DNA of 64,000 nucleotides from Streptococcus anginosus subsp. whileyi MAS624. Lineage in GTDB: Bacteria; Bacillota; Bacilli; Lactobacillales; Streptococcaceae. Location: positions 1-64,000 of the forward strand of contig NZ_AP013072.1 in NCBI RefSeq assembly GCF_000478925.1, read 5' to 3'. A model generated the notes under the pieces. The model was given only the letters and a program-made list of their open reading frames with translations, did not search any database and was not told the origin of the DNA. Shown here in pieces: positions 47,260 to 56,112 of the stretch (the stretch's first letter is position 1; every line of letters starts with the position of its first letter). The translations under genes and the position numbers were made by a program.

Positions 47260-48585
47260 TTATTTTTTACTTTTTTTAATGGTTTTATTTGCTTTTTCTG
47301 TAAAGGTCTTCAAAGCAGATTCAACTTTTTCATCGCCATTTGAAACAGATTGCAACATTGGGAACCAGAGTGTTCTCATTTCTGCAAATCCATCAATCGT
47401 GTTGTAATATGGTGAATAATATTTTGTCCAAGTGCTGATTTTTTCCATCCGTTTGTCATTATATAATTTTCCAAATGAGGAACGGACTGGGAAGGCACCT
47501 GTACGAACAACATTTTTTGGCCCCCACTTTTTATCATCCGCAATAAATTTGACAAACTTTTTAGCAGCTTCTACTTTCTTTTTATCTTTATTGTTAAAGA
47601 TACCAAAACCATTTACAAGGTATTCCAAAGCTGGTTTTCCGTTATCTGATGGGAATGGCACTTCCACAACTTCGACGCCACTGGCTTTCAAGAGTTTAGC
47701 TTGGATGCCTTTTTGCGCAGGTGCCCAAAGAACAGTATAAGAAGTTTGTCCATTTGCAAAGTTTTGAATATCTGCTCCACCATCGAATTGAGAGCCGTTT
47801 GTCATCAAACCATCTTTAATCCAACTAACTGCTTTATTTAGCCCTTTGACAAAGTTTGGACTGTCTGTTGTATATTTTGTCACTTTATCATCTGTAACAG
47901 AACCACTATACAAATTAGCAATGAAAGCACGTGTTCCTTGGTCACCACCTTGACCATTACTGAAGAGCGAGCCAGGAGTATACCCTTTAGCTTTCAATGC
48001 TTTTAATACTTTTTCAAAGTCAGCAGTTGTCCAGCCCTCTTTAACAAGGTCTAATACACCAGCTTCTTTCAGCATTTTCTTGTTCAATGCCATGTAAAAT
48101 GGCGCAGAGCTAATTGGATACATATAGGCTTTGTCACCAGCTTTGCTGGCCTGAATGATTTGATTGTTATTGACATCTTTGACAAAATCATTTGTAAAGA
48201 GATCGTTCAATTCTGCCAATTTACCATTTTTACCATATTGAATAATCCGACCCGGTGCGTCAAAGAGGACATCTGGTGCTGTTCCTGCTTCAATCGCCGT
48301 TGTGATTTTTTCTGGACCAGATTTGAAATCAATTGTTTCTAGTTTCACTTTAATATCTGGATTGGCTTTTTCAAATGCTTTGATAATTTCTTTTTCATAA
48401 GTTCCAACACCATCGTTTGCTTTTTCTTGCGTGAAGACTGGGAAAGCCCACCAAGTAATCTCTGTCTTACCAGAAGAATTACCTGAATCAGCTGACTTGT
48501 TTGAACCACCTGAATTTCCACATGCTGCCAAAGATAAAATTGCAGCTCCTGCAACTAACGAACAAAGTATTTTCTTCATCCTCAT
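47260..48585 (-). CDS. satA: Sialic acid ABC transporter binding lipoprotein (SatA-like)
   Basis: 441 aa, family 1 extracellular solute-binding protein. Lipobox LAAC near residue 21, then a Ser/Gly-rich linker and the substrate domain ([10 protein letters not shown]). Gene order nanE-satABC-nanA-nanK supports sialic acid as substrate. AAGGAGAAAC ribosome site. Other amino sugars cannot be excluded from sequence. Confidence 0.88.
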   Translation of the reverse strand: MRMKKILCSLVAGAAILSLAACGNSGGSNKSADSGNSSGKTEITWWAFPVFTQEKANDGVGTYEKEIIKAFEKANPDIKVKLETIDFKSGPEKITTAIEAGTAPDVLFDAPGRIIQYGKNGKLAELNDLFTNDFVKDVNNNQIIQASKAGDKAYMYPISSAPFYMALNKKMLKEAGVLDLVKEGWTTADFEKVLKALKAKGYTPGSLFSNGQGGDQGTRAFIANLYSGSVTDDKVTKYTTDSPNFVKGLNKAVSWIKDGLMTNGSQFDGGADIQNFANGQTSYTVLWAPAQKGIQAKLLKASGVEVVEVPFPSDNGKPALEYLVNGFGIFNNKDKKKVEAAKKFVKFIADDKKWGPKNVVRTGAFPVRSSFGKLYNDKRMEKISTWTKYYSPYYNTIDGFAEMRTLWFPMLQSVSNGDEKVESALKTFTEKANKTIKKSKK

Positions 48586-48631
48586 ATTGTTTCTCCTTTT
48601 GTTTTATCCTTCTATACGGATAGAGTTGTTC

Positions 48632-49336
48632 CTAATTTTCACGTACTGCTGCAACAAAACGCTCTGTGATTTCTTTTGGACGCGTAATGGCACCACCTAC
48701 TACAATTCCTCTAACACCTAAGTCATGAATCGTTTTAGCTTCACTTGGATAATGAATTTTTCCTTCCGCAATAACATCCAAACCTGCATCACATAAATTT
48801 TTTATCAGATCAAAATCCGGCCCCTCACATTGCAAACTATAAGAAGTGTAGCCCGACAAAGTTGTCCCTACAAAGTCCACACCCGCTTCTACCGCAGCAG
48901 TTCCCTCTTCAAAGGTGCTCACATCTGCCATGAACAATTGATGAAGATATTTCTCCTTCACTTGCTTGATGAAATCCACAATCTTTAAACCATCAAACCG
49001 CTCCCGCTTTGTACAATCAAAAGCAATCACTTCAATATCAAGAGCTGCCAGTTCATCAATTTCTCGCATCGTTGCGGTAATAAATGGCTCTTGAGGTGGA
49101 TAATCTCGCTTGATAATACCAATAATGGGTAGCGAAGTGACCTCTTTAATTTCCTTAATATCCCGCACGCTATTCGCTCGAATACCAACAGCGCCTCCTT
49201 GTTCAGCCGCTTTCACTAAAAGAGGAATAACCCCACCTGCATTAGTATAAAGCGGTTCATGTGGCAGAGCTTGACAGGAAACAATAATGCCATCTTTTAT
49301 TTTGGCAATCAGCTCGTCTTTTGTCATTTTTGCCAT
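48632..49336 (-). CDS. nanE: N-acetylmannosamine-6-phosphate 2-epimerase NanE
   Basis: 234 aa TIM barrel, normal length. [13 protein letters not shown] at the N-terminus, [24 protein letters not shown] and [14 protein letters not shown] are characteristic. It turns ManNAc-6-phosphate into GlcNAc-6-phosphate. First gene of the nan operon, with a strong promoter and cre sites. Confidence 0.94.
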   Translation of the reverse strand: MAKMTKDELIAKIKDGIIVSCQALPHEPLYTNAGGVIPLLVKAAEQGGAVGIRANSVRDIKEIKEVTSLPIIGIIKRDYPPQEPFITATMREIDELAALDIEVIAFDCTKRERFDGLKIVDFIKQVKEKYLHQLFMADVSTFEEGTAAVEAGVDFVGTTLSGYTSYSLQCEGPDFDLIKNLCDAGLDVIAEGKIHYPSEAKTIHDLGVRGIVVGGAITRPKEITERFVAAVREN

Positions 49337-49370
49337 AGACAGCCTTCTCCTTTACTATTGTAGATCGATT

Positions 49371-49469
49371 TTTAAAGCGCCTTCAATCTCACGATGTTAT
49401 TATAACTATTTTTTAAAGCGCTTTCAACAATATCTGAATTTTAGGTTTTAATTTCTGTAAACGCTTACT
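49371..49469 (-). promoter_or_regulatory. nan operon promoter with three cre sites
   Basis: On the minus strand TTGAAA (49422-49427) and TATAAT (49399-49404) are exactly 17 bases apart. cre-like sequences lie at 49371-49386 (downstream of the start), 49412-49427 (over the -35) and 49456-49469 (TGTAAACGCTTACT, upstream). Strong CcpA repression is expected. Confidence 0.8.
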
Positions 49470-49498
49470 TTTTCTTAAATTCTGAAAGTAGTTTCAAC

Positions 49499-49546
49499 AA
49501 AAACACCCCAAATGTTAGACATAGAATCTAACATTTGGGGTACTGT
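49499..49546. repeat. Solo copy of the IS-end hairpin
   Basis: CCCCAAATGTTAGA (49505-49518) and TCTAACATTTGGGG (49526-49539), 14-bp perfect arms and 7-base loop, with AACA and TACTG flanks. Same design as the hairpin at the right end of the IS at 58.6 kb, with compensating changes in both arms (AAT/ATT) so the stem is kept. Confidence 0.65.
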
Positions 49547-49582
49547 TCTACGATAAGCGGAAGAAATACTCTTCAACAATTG

Positions 49583-49611
49583 AAAAACCTCCCTACTTTT
49601 TTGTAGGGAGG
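49583..49611 (-). terminator. Terminator of adhE
   Basis: CCTCCCTAC and GTAGGGAGG arms, 6-base loop, five T on the minus strand; 17 bases after the adhE stop. Confidence 0.85.
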
Positions 49612-49628
49612 CATGACTGATAAACAAC

Positions 49629-52280
49629 TTATTTCCGACGTCCTGGACGTTCTTTGTATCCATAATATGCATCTTCAATGATTTCTTGCATATGGTCAAC
49701 CATTGGAAGACGAGGATTCGCTGGTGAACACTGATCTTCATAAGCTAAGAATGCTAACTCACGAGAATGTTCTTTCCATTCTTTCTCATCGATTCCTTGA
49801 TCACGGAAGTTCATTTTAATTCCTACACGCTCACCAAGTTCGTAAACCGCTTTGGCATATGATTCAACGCCTTCTTCTGGAGTAGAAGCTGGAAGACCGA
49901 GCAATTTAGCAATATCTTGGTATTTTTCATCAGCACGGTAGTAGTTGTACTTAGGCCATGTAGCTGCTTTAGCAGGGCGAGTACCATTATAGCGAATAAC
50001 ATACGGCAACAGGATGGCATTTGTCCGACCATGAATTGTATGGAATTGTGCACCAATCTTGTGAGCCATTGAGTGAGAAATTCCAAGGAAAGCATTGGCA
50101 AACGCCATACCCGCCATAGTTGAAGCATTGTGCATCTTTTCACGAGAGTGGAAATCAGCATTCTTCACAGAATTTTCAAGATGTTCAAAAACTAATTTAA
50201 TCGCTTGCAATGCCAAACCGTCTGTAAAGTCATTTGCCATTTGAGAAACATAGGCTTCTGTCGCATGTGTCAATACGTCCATACCAGTATCAGCTGCGAT
50301 AAATCCTGGAACAGTCAATACCAGCGCAGGGTCAACAATAGCAACTGTCGGCGTCAATGAATAGTCTGCAATTGGGTATTTACGGTTATTAGCTTTATCA
50401 GAGATAACAGCAAATGGAGTAACTTCTGAACCTGTACCTGAAGTTGTCGGAATACCGATAAATTTCGTTTTTCTGCCAAGCTGAGGGAACTTGAAGGCAC
50501 GTTTACGAATATCCATGAATTTTTGAACAAGGTCATGGAAGTCTACTTCTGGTTGTTCATAGAAAAGCCACATAACTTTTGCCGCATCCATTGGTGAACC
50601 ACCACCCAAAGCAATAATTGTATCCGGTTTGAAGGTACGCATCAAATCTGTTCCCTTCATTACAGTCGAAATATCTGGATCTGGTTCAACCTCTGCAAAG
50701 ATTTGATAGGTTACTTTATTGCGACGAAGTTCTAACTGCTCAATAATGCGGTCAAGGAATCCTAATTCAACCATTGAGTGGTCTGTGACAATCATGACAC
50801 GCTCTACATCACGACATTTTTGTAGATATTGAATTGAATTGCGTTCGAAGTATGTTTTTGAAGGAACTTTAAACCATTGCATATTATTATTACGTCTTCC
50901 TACTTTTTTGATATTCAAGAGATTTACAGCACTGACATTATCACCAACAGAGTTGCGTCCATAAGAGCCACATCCTAATGTTAATGAAGGTAAAAATGCA
51001 TTGTAAACGTCCCCGATACCACCGAAAGTAGAAGGTGAATTGCAAATCACACGAATCGCTTTTACAGCTTTACCAAATTCTTTTGTCAATTCTTCATCTG
51101 CTGTATGAATAGCCGCTGAGTGACCAAGTCCATGGAATTCAACCATTTGACGAGCCTTGTTAATGCCGTCTTCACGAGATTCTGATTTCAAAACAGCGAT
51201 GACTGGTGACAATTTTTCACGTGTCAACGGTTCTTTTTCGCCAACTTCCTTACATTCTGCAGCCAAAATATTTGTATCTTCTGGTACAGAGAAACCTGCT
51301 TGCTCCGCAATCCAAACAGCTGATTTACCAACAATATCTGGATTTAATTTAGCACCTGCGCAATTTTTGCTGTTGGCTTTCACACCAAAGCAGAAATCTT
51401 CCAAAAGAGCTTTTTCTTTCTTATTGACAAAGTAAGTGTGATAAGATTTAAATTCTTCAAGAAACTCATTGTAGACTTCTTTATCAATGATAACAGCTTG
51501 CTCAGAAGCACAGACCATTCCGTTATCAAATGATTTGGACATCACGATATCATGTGCTGCTTGGCGGATATTTGCTGATTTTTCAACGTAAGCTGGAACG
51601 TTACCAGCACCAACTCCAAGAGCAGGTTTGCCGCATGAATAGGCAGCTTTTACCATGGCGTTCCCACCAGTCGCAAGGATTGTTGCAATCCCTTCGTGGT
51701 TCATCAAAGCTGTTGTTGCTTCCATAGATGGCTGTGTAATCCATTGAACACAATTTTCAGGTGCACCTGCTGCAATCGCTGCATCACGTACGATTTGTGC
51801 CGCATGAGCAGAAGATTCTTGAGCTGATGGGTGGAAAGCAAAGATAATAGGATTACGCGTTTTCAAAGAAATTAATGATTTGAAAATTGCTGTTGAAGTT
51901 GGGTTTGTTGTCGGTGTGATTCCACAGACAACGCCGACCGGTTCTGCAATAAGTGTCAAACCAGTCACGTCGTCTTCATCAATGATTCCAACAGTTTTGG
52001 TATGGCGCATATTGTTTACCACATGTTCACAAGCAAAGAGATTTTTGGTTGCTTTGTCTTCAAAAACACCACGCCCAGTTTCTTCTAGAGCATGTAAAGC
52101 CAGTTGACCATGTGCATCAAGCGCAGCAACAGAAGCTTTCGCAACGATATAATCAACTTGTTCTTGATCTAATTTACGCATTTCCTCAAGCGCAACAAGA
52201 CCCTTTTGAACAAGTTCATCCACGTGTTTTTGAGCAGCTAAGACTTTGTCTTCTTTTGCTACAGTTTTTTTATCAGCCAT
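49629..52280 (-). CDS. adhE: Bifunctional acetaldehyde-CoA/alcohol dehydrogenase AdhE
   Basis: 883 aa from the ATG at 52280 (GGAGGAAGAT site). N-terminal aldehyde dehydrogenase domain (about 1-440) with catalytic Cys257 in NGMVCASEQAV; C-terminal iron alcohol dehydrogenase domain (about 460-883) with GGGSPMDAAKVMW, TTSGTGSEVTPFAVI and HSMAHKIGAQFHTIHGR, which supply the NAD and iron ligands. It reduces acetyl-CoA to ethanol and recycles NADH in mixed-acid fermentation; it forms filaments (spirosomes) in other bacteria. In pneumococcus it also affects virulence. Confidence 0.97.
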   Translation of the reverse strand: MADKKTVAKEDKVLAAQKHVDELVQKGLVALEEMRKLDQEQVDYIVAKASVAALDAHGQLALHALEETGRGVFEDKATKNLFACEHVVNNMRHTKTVGIIDEDDVTGLTLIAEPVGVVCGITPTTNPTSTAIFKSLISLKTRNPIIFAFHPSAQESSAHAAQIVRDAAIAAGAPENCVQWITQPSMEATTALMNHEGIATILATGGNAMVKAAYSCGKPALGVGAGNVPAYVEKSANIRQAAHDIVMSKSFDNGMVCASEQAVIIDKEVYNEFLEEFKSYHTYFVNKKEKALLEDFCFGVKANSKNCAGAKLNPDIVGKSAVWIAEQAGFSVPEDTNILAAECKEVGEKEPLTREKLSPVIAVLKSESREDGINKARQMVEFHGLGHSAAIHTADEELTKEFGKAVKAIRVICNSPSTFGGIGDVYNAFLPSLTLGCGSYGRNSVGDNVSAVNLLNIKKVGRRNNNMQWFKVPSKTYFERNSIQYLQKCRDVERVMIVTDHSMVELGFLDRIIEQLELRRNKVTYQIFAEVEPDPDISTVMKGTDLMRTFKPDTIIALGGGSPMDAAKVMWLFYEQPEVDFHDLVQKFMDIRKRAFKFPQLGRKTKFIGIPTTSGTGSEVTPFAVISDKANNRKYPIADYSLTPTVAIVDPALVLTVPGFIAADTGMDVLTHATEAYVSQMANDFTDGLALQAIKLVFEHLENSVKNADFHSREKMHNASTMAGMAFANAFLGISHSMAHKIGAQFHTIHGRTNAILLPYVIRYNGTRPAKAATWPKYNYYRADEKYQDIAKLLGLPASTPEEGVESYAKAVYELGERVGIKMNFRDQGIDEKEWKEHSRELAFLAYEDQCSPANPRLPMVDHMQEIIEDAYYGYKERPGRRK

Positions 52281-52337
52281 ATCTTCCTCCAATGGTTCTT
52301 AGGATTTTAAAACCCTTGTTAATTTTTTCACAAGATT

Positions 52338-52374
52338 ATTATACCCTATTTTCCTGATATTGTAAACACTTTCA
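52338..52374 (-). promoter_or_regulatory. adhE promoter with overlapping cre site
   Basis: On the minus strand TTTACA (52361-52366) and TATAAT (52338-52343) are 17 bases apart. TGTAAACACTTTCA (52361-52374, one mismatch to cre) covers the -35. Confidence 0.7.
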
Positions 52375-52390
52375 CTTAAAATTCACAATC

Positions 52391-52539
52391 TTTTTATTTT
52401 ATTTTGTGAAAACCTTTTAAAAACGCCGCTCTAATCACGTTTTTACAATCTATATTGTGAAATAAATATAAAATATTTATTTCACATACTTTCTCTGAAA
52501 TTTGTTGAAATACAGCAATCAATAAGAAAGCGCTTTCTT
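52391..52539. promoter_or_regulatory. adhE upstream region: Rex-like palindrome and symmetric cre
   Basis: TTGTGAAATAAAT (52454 onward) is mirrored by ATTTATTTCACA ending at about 52486, a long palindrome with Rex-type half sites (TTGTGAA/TTCACA). TTCACAA and TTGTGAA half sites also occur around 52391-52418. AAGAAAGCGCTTTCTT (52524-52539) is a symmetric cre. The 360-base gap has no ORF. Confidence 0.55.
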
Positions 52540-52651
52540 GATTTAGGCCTTCATTTTTTGCTGTAAAATCACCAAATAATATTTAATATGAAAAAACTCT
52601 ATGAACACTAAATCCATTCACAGAGTTTCGACTGTTATTCAAAATATAAAG

Positions 52652-54469
52652 CTACTTCTTTACACTTCCTTTTTTCGTTGCCTCATCAATCGTTTGTTTG
52701 ATTGTTTGAGCATAGAGCTCACCGCCCTTGGTGATTGTTGTTGTCTCTGAGCCAAAGTGTACATAATCAGTTCCGTACCAAATTTCTGGGTGTTGGATAG
52801 CAGTTTGATACCAATCCGCCACAAATACATAATCGTATTTTTTCGCCAATTCCAATTCATACTGACGTGTCTTAACTGCCAGGCTAGAAGCATTATGTGC
52901 TGTCCGACCATCATACGGCGTCACTAAAACCAAACGATGTCCTTTCGGTAGTTTCTCAATAAATTGATTGAGCAAACTTTCGTAGTTATCAACCGTATTA
53001 GTTCCTAAGGCTAAGACCACTGTCTCCAGAAGTACTTTGTTTGAAATATCAGTTTGATAGACTTGCAAGCCCGATTCTAAGTTTCGACTGACTGCTGCAT
53101 CCACTTGAATTCCCGGCATAGCCTGCTTGAGCCATTCACTTGCTCGCAAAGCTACCGAATCTCCGATAACTGTCGTACCCTTTGCTACGTTGTATTGACT
53201 GGCACTCACATTATCAGCTTGGGTACGAGTGATCTGCATTTTACTGTCAGCTTGATTTAACCCATTGACGAGCAAATTTTCTTCAAAGGCACCAATTTTC
53301 GGAGCAGTCATGATCATGACAAAAGCAACCAGTGTTAATGGAATCAAACTATAAAATACAGGCGTTGTGATTTGCTTGATGTCCATCTTCAAGCCAAATA
53401 TTTTTGGCTCCCTACCTGCTAATGTTGGCTCTAACAGATAGAAAGAGAAAGCCGCCAAGGCAAAGGAAAGCACGGTTGTTAATAGAACTGCCCATCCATT
53501 GCCCATCAATTGGGAAAAGATGATGTAAAACGGCCAATGGAACAAATACACGCCATAGCTCGTATCCGCAATAAATGTGATAACGGGCGGCTCATCAACA
53601 TGCGGCGTTTTATCGTGGAGCACACGCGTTGCTAAAATCATCACGACTGAAAATACCGTTGCCAAAAGGAAACCAAATAGATAAGTCAATAAATTATCAA
53701 ATCTCAAGAGGAACGTTAGTAACAGCAAAGCTGCAAAACTACCACCAAGTAGATAAAAGGTCTTTTTTAAATCAAGCGCCTGCTCCATTTTACGAAAAGG
53801 TGCTCCCAAATCACTCACACCCGAAAGTGTCGCTAGGATACTTCCTGCAAAAAACGGGAAGATATGCGTGAAACTTGAAAAGTAAATCACAGAAAAGTTT
53901 GAAGAGAAGAAGCTTCTGACAAACATAGAAAGAAAACTAATCAAGAATAAAGCAGATGATAAAAGAAAAATCATTCCACGAAATTGCCCAACGGTTTTAC
54001 TTTTTTTCGCTAAAAACCAAGTAGCCACACCCCACAATAGATAGTAGTGCATTTCCAAGGCCAAACTCCATGTATGTACAAAAAGATGCGGGATAAACTG
54101 ACTTTCATAATTTCCGCCAGATAAAATTTCAAAAAAGTTTGTCACAAACCCTAGAGCCGCAGCAATCTGTGTGCCAATACCAGCTACAAAATCTTTCCGA
54201 ATCAACACTGTAAAAGGCATGACAATCAAAACCATCAACACAAGCGGTGGCACAATCCGATAAAAGCGACGTTTCAGAAAGCCTCTGAGATCAATTGCCT
54301 TACTTCTAGCAAATTCATCAATCAGGAGTGATGTAATCAAAAAGCCTGAGAACGTAAAGAATATATCCACACCAATAAATCCACCAGGAAAAGCCTTCTG
54401 AAAGAAATGATAGAGTAAAACTAGGAGTAATCCTGTTATCCTCACTAATGAAAACCATTTAATGCGCAT
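52652..54469 (-). CDS. OatA-type membrane O-acetyltransferase
   Basis: 605 aa from the ATG at 54469. Acyltransferase-3 domain with about 11 helices (1-380; LLYHFFQKAFPGGFIGVDIF contains the conserved His) and an extracellular SGNH esterase-like domain with VIGDSVAL (nucleophile Ser) and DYVHFG (Asp-His). It resembles OatA, which O-acetylates MurNAc and gives lysozyme resistance. Its start overlaps the MORN gene by 11 bases. Teichoic acid or another polymer as target cannot be excluded. Confidence 0.85.
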   Translation of the reverse strand: MRIKWFSLVRITGLLLVLLYHFFQKAFPGGFIGVDIFFTFSGFLITSLLIDEFARSKAIDLRGFLKRRFYRIVPPLVLMVLIVMPFTVLIRKDFVAGIGTQIAAALGFVTNFFEILSGGNYESQFIPHLFVHTWSLALEMHYYLLWGVATWFLAKKSKTVGQFRGMIFLLSSALFLISFLSMFVRSFFSSNFSVIYFSSFTHIFPFFAGSILATLSGVSDLGAPFRKMEQALDLKKTFYLLGGSFAALLLLTFLLRFDNLLTYLFGFLLATVFSVVMILATRVLHDKTPHVDEPPVITFIADTSYGVYLFHWPFYIIFSQLMGNGWAVLLTTVLSFALAAFSFYLLEPTLAGREPKIFGLKMDIKQITTPVFYSLIPLTLVAFVMIMTAPKIGAFEENLLVNGLNQADSKMQITRTQADNVSASQYNVAKGTTVIGDSVALRASEWLKQAMPGIQVDAAVSRNLESGLQVYQTDISNKVLLETVVLALGTNTVDNYESLLNQFIEKLPKGHRLVLVTPYDGRTAHNASSLAVKTRQYELELAKKYDYVFVADWYQTAIQHPEIWYGTDYVHFGSETTTITKGGELYAQTIKQTIDEATKKGSVKK

Positions 54470-54872
54470 TTTGATAAATCCCCTGTTTAAACTTTCCCTT
54501 GTAAACAACATTATTTTCTGTTGTTAATTTACCTTGTCCTTCAGGCTGACCGTTAACAAAATTACCCTCATATTTCCAGCCAGTCTTAGCAGTAAATGTT
54601 CCTTGTCCATCAAAAGTGCCATTTCTAAAATGACCTTTATAGACATCACCATTCTTAAAAGTCAATGTTCCTTGACCATTCATTTTCCCACGGACGAGAC
54701 TGCCATTATATTTGATTGCTCCTTTATCCAAGGTCAATGCCCCTTGACTGGGAATACCTGATGTAAAAGCCACCATCGCTGATAGGACAATAACCGTTAC
54801 TGCTAGCAATTCCAAGTTATGCCTTGTGAGATAAATTTTGTACTTTTCGTAAAATTCTTTTAATGTGTCCAT
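54459..54872 (-). CDS. MORN-repeat membrane protein
   Basis: 137 aa from the ATG at 54872 (TGGAGAGA site). One membrane helix (about 22-44) then four MORN repeats, each like YKGHFRNGTFDGQGTFT, in the outside or inside portion depending on topology. MORN repeats bind lipids or scaffold proteins. Overlap with the OatA-like gene suggests a joint function, for instance positioning the acyltransferase. Function is inferred only. Confidence 0.82.
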   Translation of the reverse strand: MDTLKEFYEKYKIYLTRHNLELLAVTVIVLSAMVAFTSGIPSQGALTLDKGAIKYNGSLVRGKMNGQGTLTFKNGDVYKGHFRNGTFDGQGTFTAKTGWKYEGNFVNGQPEGQGKLTTENNVVYKGKFKQGIYQNAH

Positions 54873-54880
54873 TCTCTCCA

Positions 54881-55309
54881 CTAATCTTCGCTCTTTATGC
54901 GCTTAATCCATTTCTGACAACCTGCCAAAACAAGCCGGTAAGTCTCGTCAAAATCACCTGTGTACCAAGGATCTGGCACACTTCTCTCTTCAAATTGAAA
55001 TACTTTCTCCAGATATTTTCCCGGTGCGATTTTCCTCAAATCTTGAAAATTGGATTCGTCCATTCCTATAATATAATCAAAGTCTACAAAATCCTGCTGT
55101 GAAATTTGTTGAGAAGTTTTGCTTTGGTCGTAAGGAATGGCATATTTCTTAAAAATCGCCTGCGTTCCCGAATGGATTGGATTCCCATGTTCCCAATCCG
55201 AAGTCGCACGACTTTCAACATAAACACCATCTGTCAAATCTTTCATCACAAATTCTGCCATTGGACTGCGACAGATATTTCCCAAGCAAACAAACACAAT
55301 TTTTTTCAT
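54881..55309 (-). CDS. Low-molecular-weight protein-tyrosine phosphatase
   Basis: 142 aa. Signature CLGNICRS (Cys8 to Arg14) and the acid loop VPDPWYTG with the catalytic Asp. Small PTPases of this kind act on tyrosine kinases of capsule or on other phosphoproteins. It starts the operon with the MORN and OatA-like genes, 8 bases before the MORN gene. Confidence 0.92.
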   Translation of the reverse strand: MKKIVFVCLGNICRSPMAEFVMKDLTDGVYVESRATSDWEHGNPIHSGTQAIFKKYAIPYDQSKTSQQISQQDFVDFDYIIGMDESNFQDLRKIAPGKYLEKVFQFEERSVPDPWYTGDFDETYRLVLAGCQKWIKRIKSED

Positions 55310-55392
55310 AGCATAGACCTCTTTACTATTATAACAAAATCTAAAAAAATAGGAATTTAAACCCCTGAGAATTTTTGAATTCTTTTAAAAGC

Positions 55393-55486
55393 ACAAAAAG
55401 CCGCCGATTGGGCGACTCTTATAGGGAGATTATTATGAAAAAGAAAAGTTTTTAGGAGTTCAAGTTAAGTTCTTCTCAACTTGTAA
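55393..55486 (-). ncRNA. Cia-dependent small RNA (csRNA-like)
   Basis: About 93 nt, minus strand. Expected start is near 55485, from the CiaR-type promoter at 55491-55523. 5' stem-loop AAGTTGAGAAGAACTTAACTT, then an unpaired middle with CUCCU and UCUCCC stretches that could pair with ribosome sites, and a terminator GTCGCC-CAATC-GGCGGC (55400-55416) followed by five T. This is the architecture of the pneumococcal csRNAs (ccn genes), which repress targets such as comC. A six-codon ATG frame on the opposite strand is not a gene. Confidence 0.85.
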
Positions 55487-55490
55487 TTAT

Positions 55491-55523
55491 AGTATACCGA
55501 TTCTGACTTAAATTTTTCTTAAA
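55491..55523 (-). promoter_or_regulatory. CiaR-regulated promoter of the csRNA
   Basis: On the minus strand TTTAAG-N5-TTTAAG (55507-55523) is a perfect CiaR binding site. The -10 TATACT (55491-55496) follows after exactly 10 bases, the layout of known CiaR-activated promoters. Confidence 0.87.
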
Positions 55524-55547
55524 GATTTTACTTTTTTCCAAAAAATT

Positions 55548-56111
55548 TTAAAGAAATTCAATTTGAAGATTGTTCCACTTCTTCTGCCAATCTTTTTTCT
55601 GTATTCTCATATTATAGATCTGTCTCCTGTCTGCATCTTCTAGGAAATGCGGAGTGGGCTGAACACGAAAATGGAGAATATCGTCTAAACCATAGGGAGC
55701 AAAGAATTCCAGCTGTCCATTATCCAACAAACGTAAGCCTACAGCTGTACAGCGCTCTGGATATTTACTCATGGCATCTTGCGAGCTAGTATAAGATTGG
55801 GTATTTGGACTGTGGATATGCATATAGACTTGATTCTTGACTTCCCAATGGTAATGTGGAAATTCTCGCTTGAGCCGATTTTCAATGTTGAGTGTTTCCT
55901 CATAAGAAACATCTGGGTCAAAGAAAATCACATCCACATCCGTCTCTGTATCAAAGCCGGGCTTGTCCGACAGGATATTCCAGATGAAATTTCGCACCGA
56001 ACCAGCACAAAGCCAGCTGTCTTTCAATTGCAAGTCATAGATAATCTGTAAGATAGTCATCATATCTCGGTCTGATGAAAACGCATGTAAAATCTCTTTT
56101 TCGGACAGCAT
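55548..56111 (-). CDS. Nucleotidyltransferase family protein (COG3575-like)
   Basis: 187 aa from the ATG at 56111, whose GGAG site lies in the end of ruvB; the frame continues upstream only inside ruvB. LCAGSVRNFIWN and DTETDVDVIFFDPDVSYEET resemble the nucleotidyltransferase active site (GxxxR and DxD). Substrate unknown. Overlaps the ruvB stop, so it is coupled to it. Confidence 0.82.
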   Translation of the reverse strand: MLSEKEILHAFSSDRDMMTILQIIYDLQLKDSWLCAGSVRNFIWNILSDKPGFDTETDVDVIFFDPDVSYEETLNIENRLKREFPHYHWEVKNQVYMHIHSPNTQSYTSSQDAMSKYPERCTAVGLRLLDNGQLEFFAPYGLDDILHFRVQPTPHFLEDADRRQIYNMRIQKKDWQKKWNNLQIEFL

Positions 56112-56112
56112 G

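Noticed and set aside
55436..55456. Short plus-strand ORF (ATG, six codons) with GGGAG upstream in the csRNA region
   Set aside because: Too short and exactly antisense to the csRNA; its 'ribosome site' is the complement of the csRNA's CUCCC stretch.
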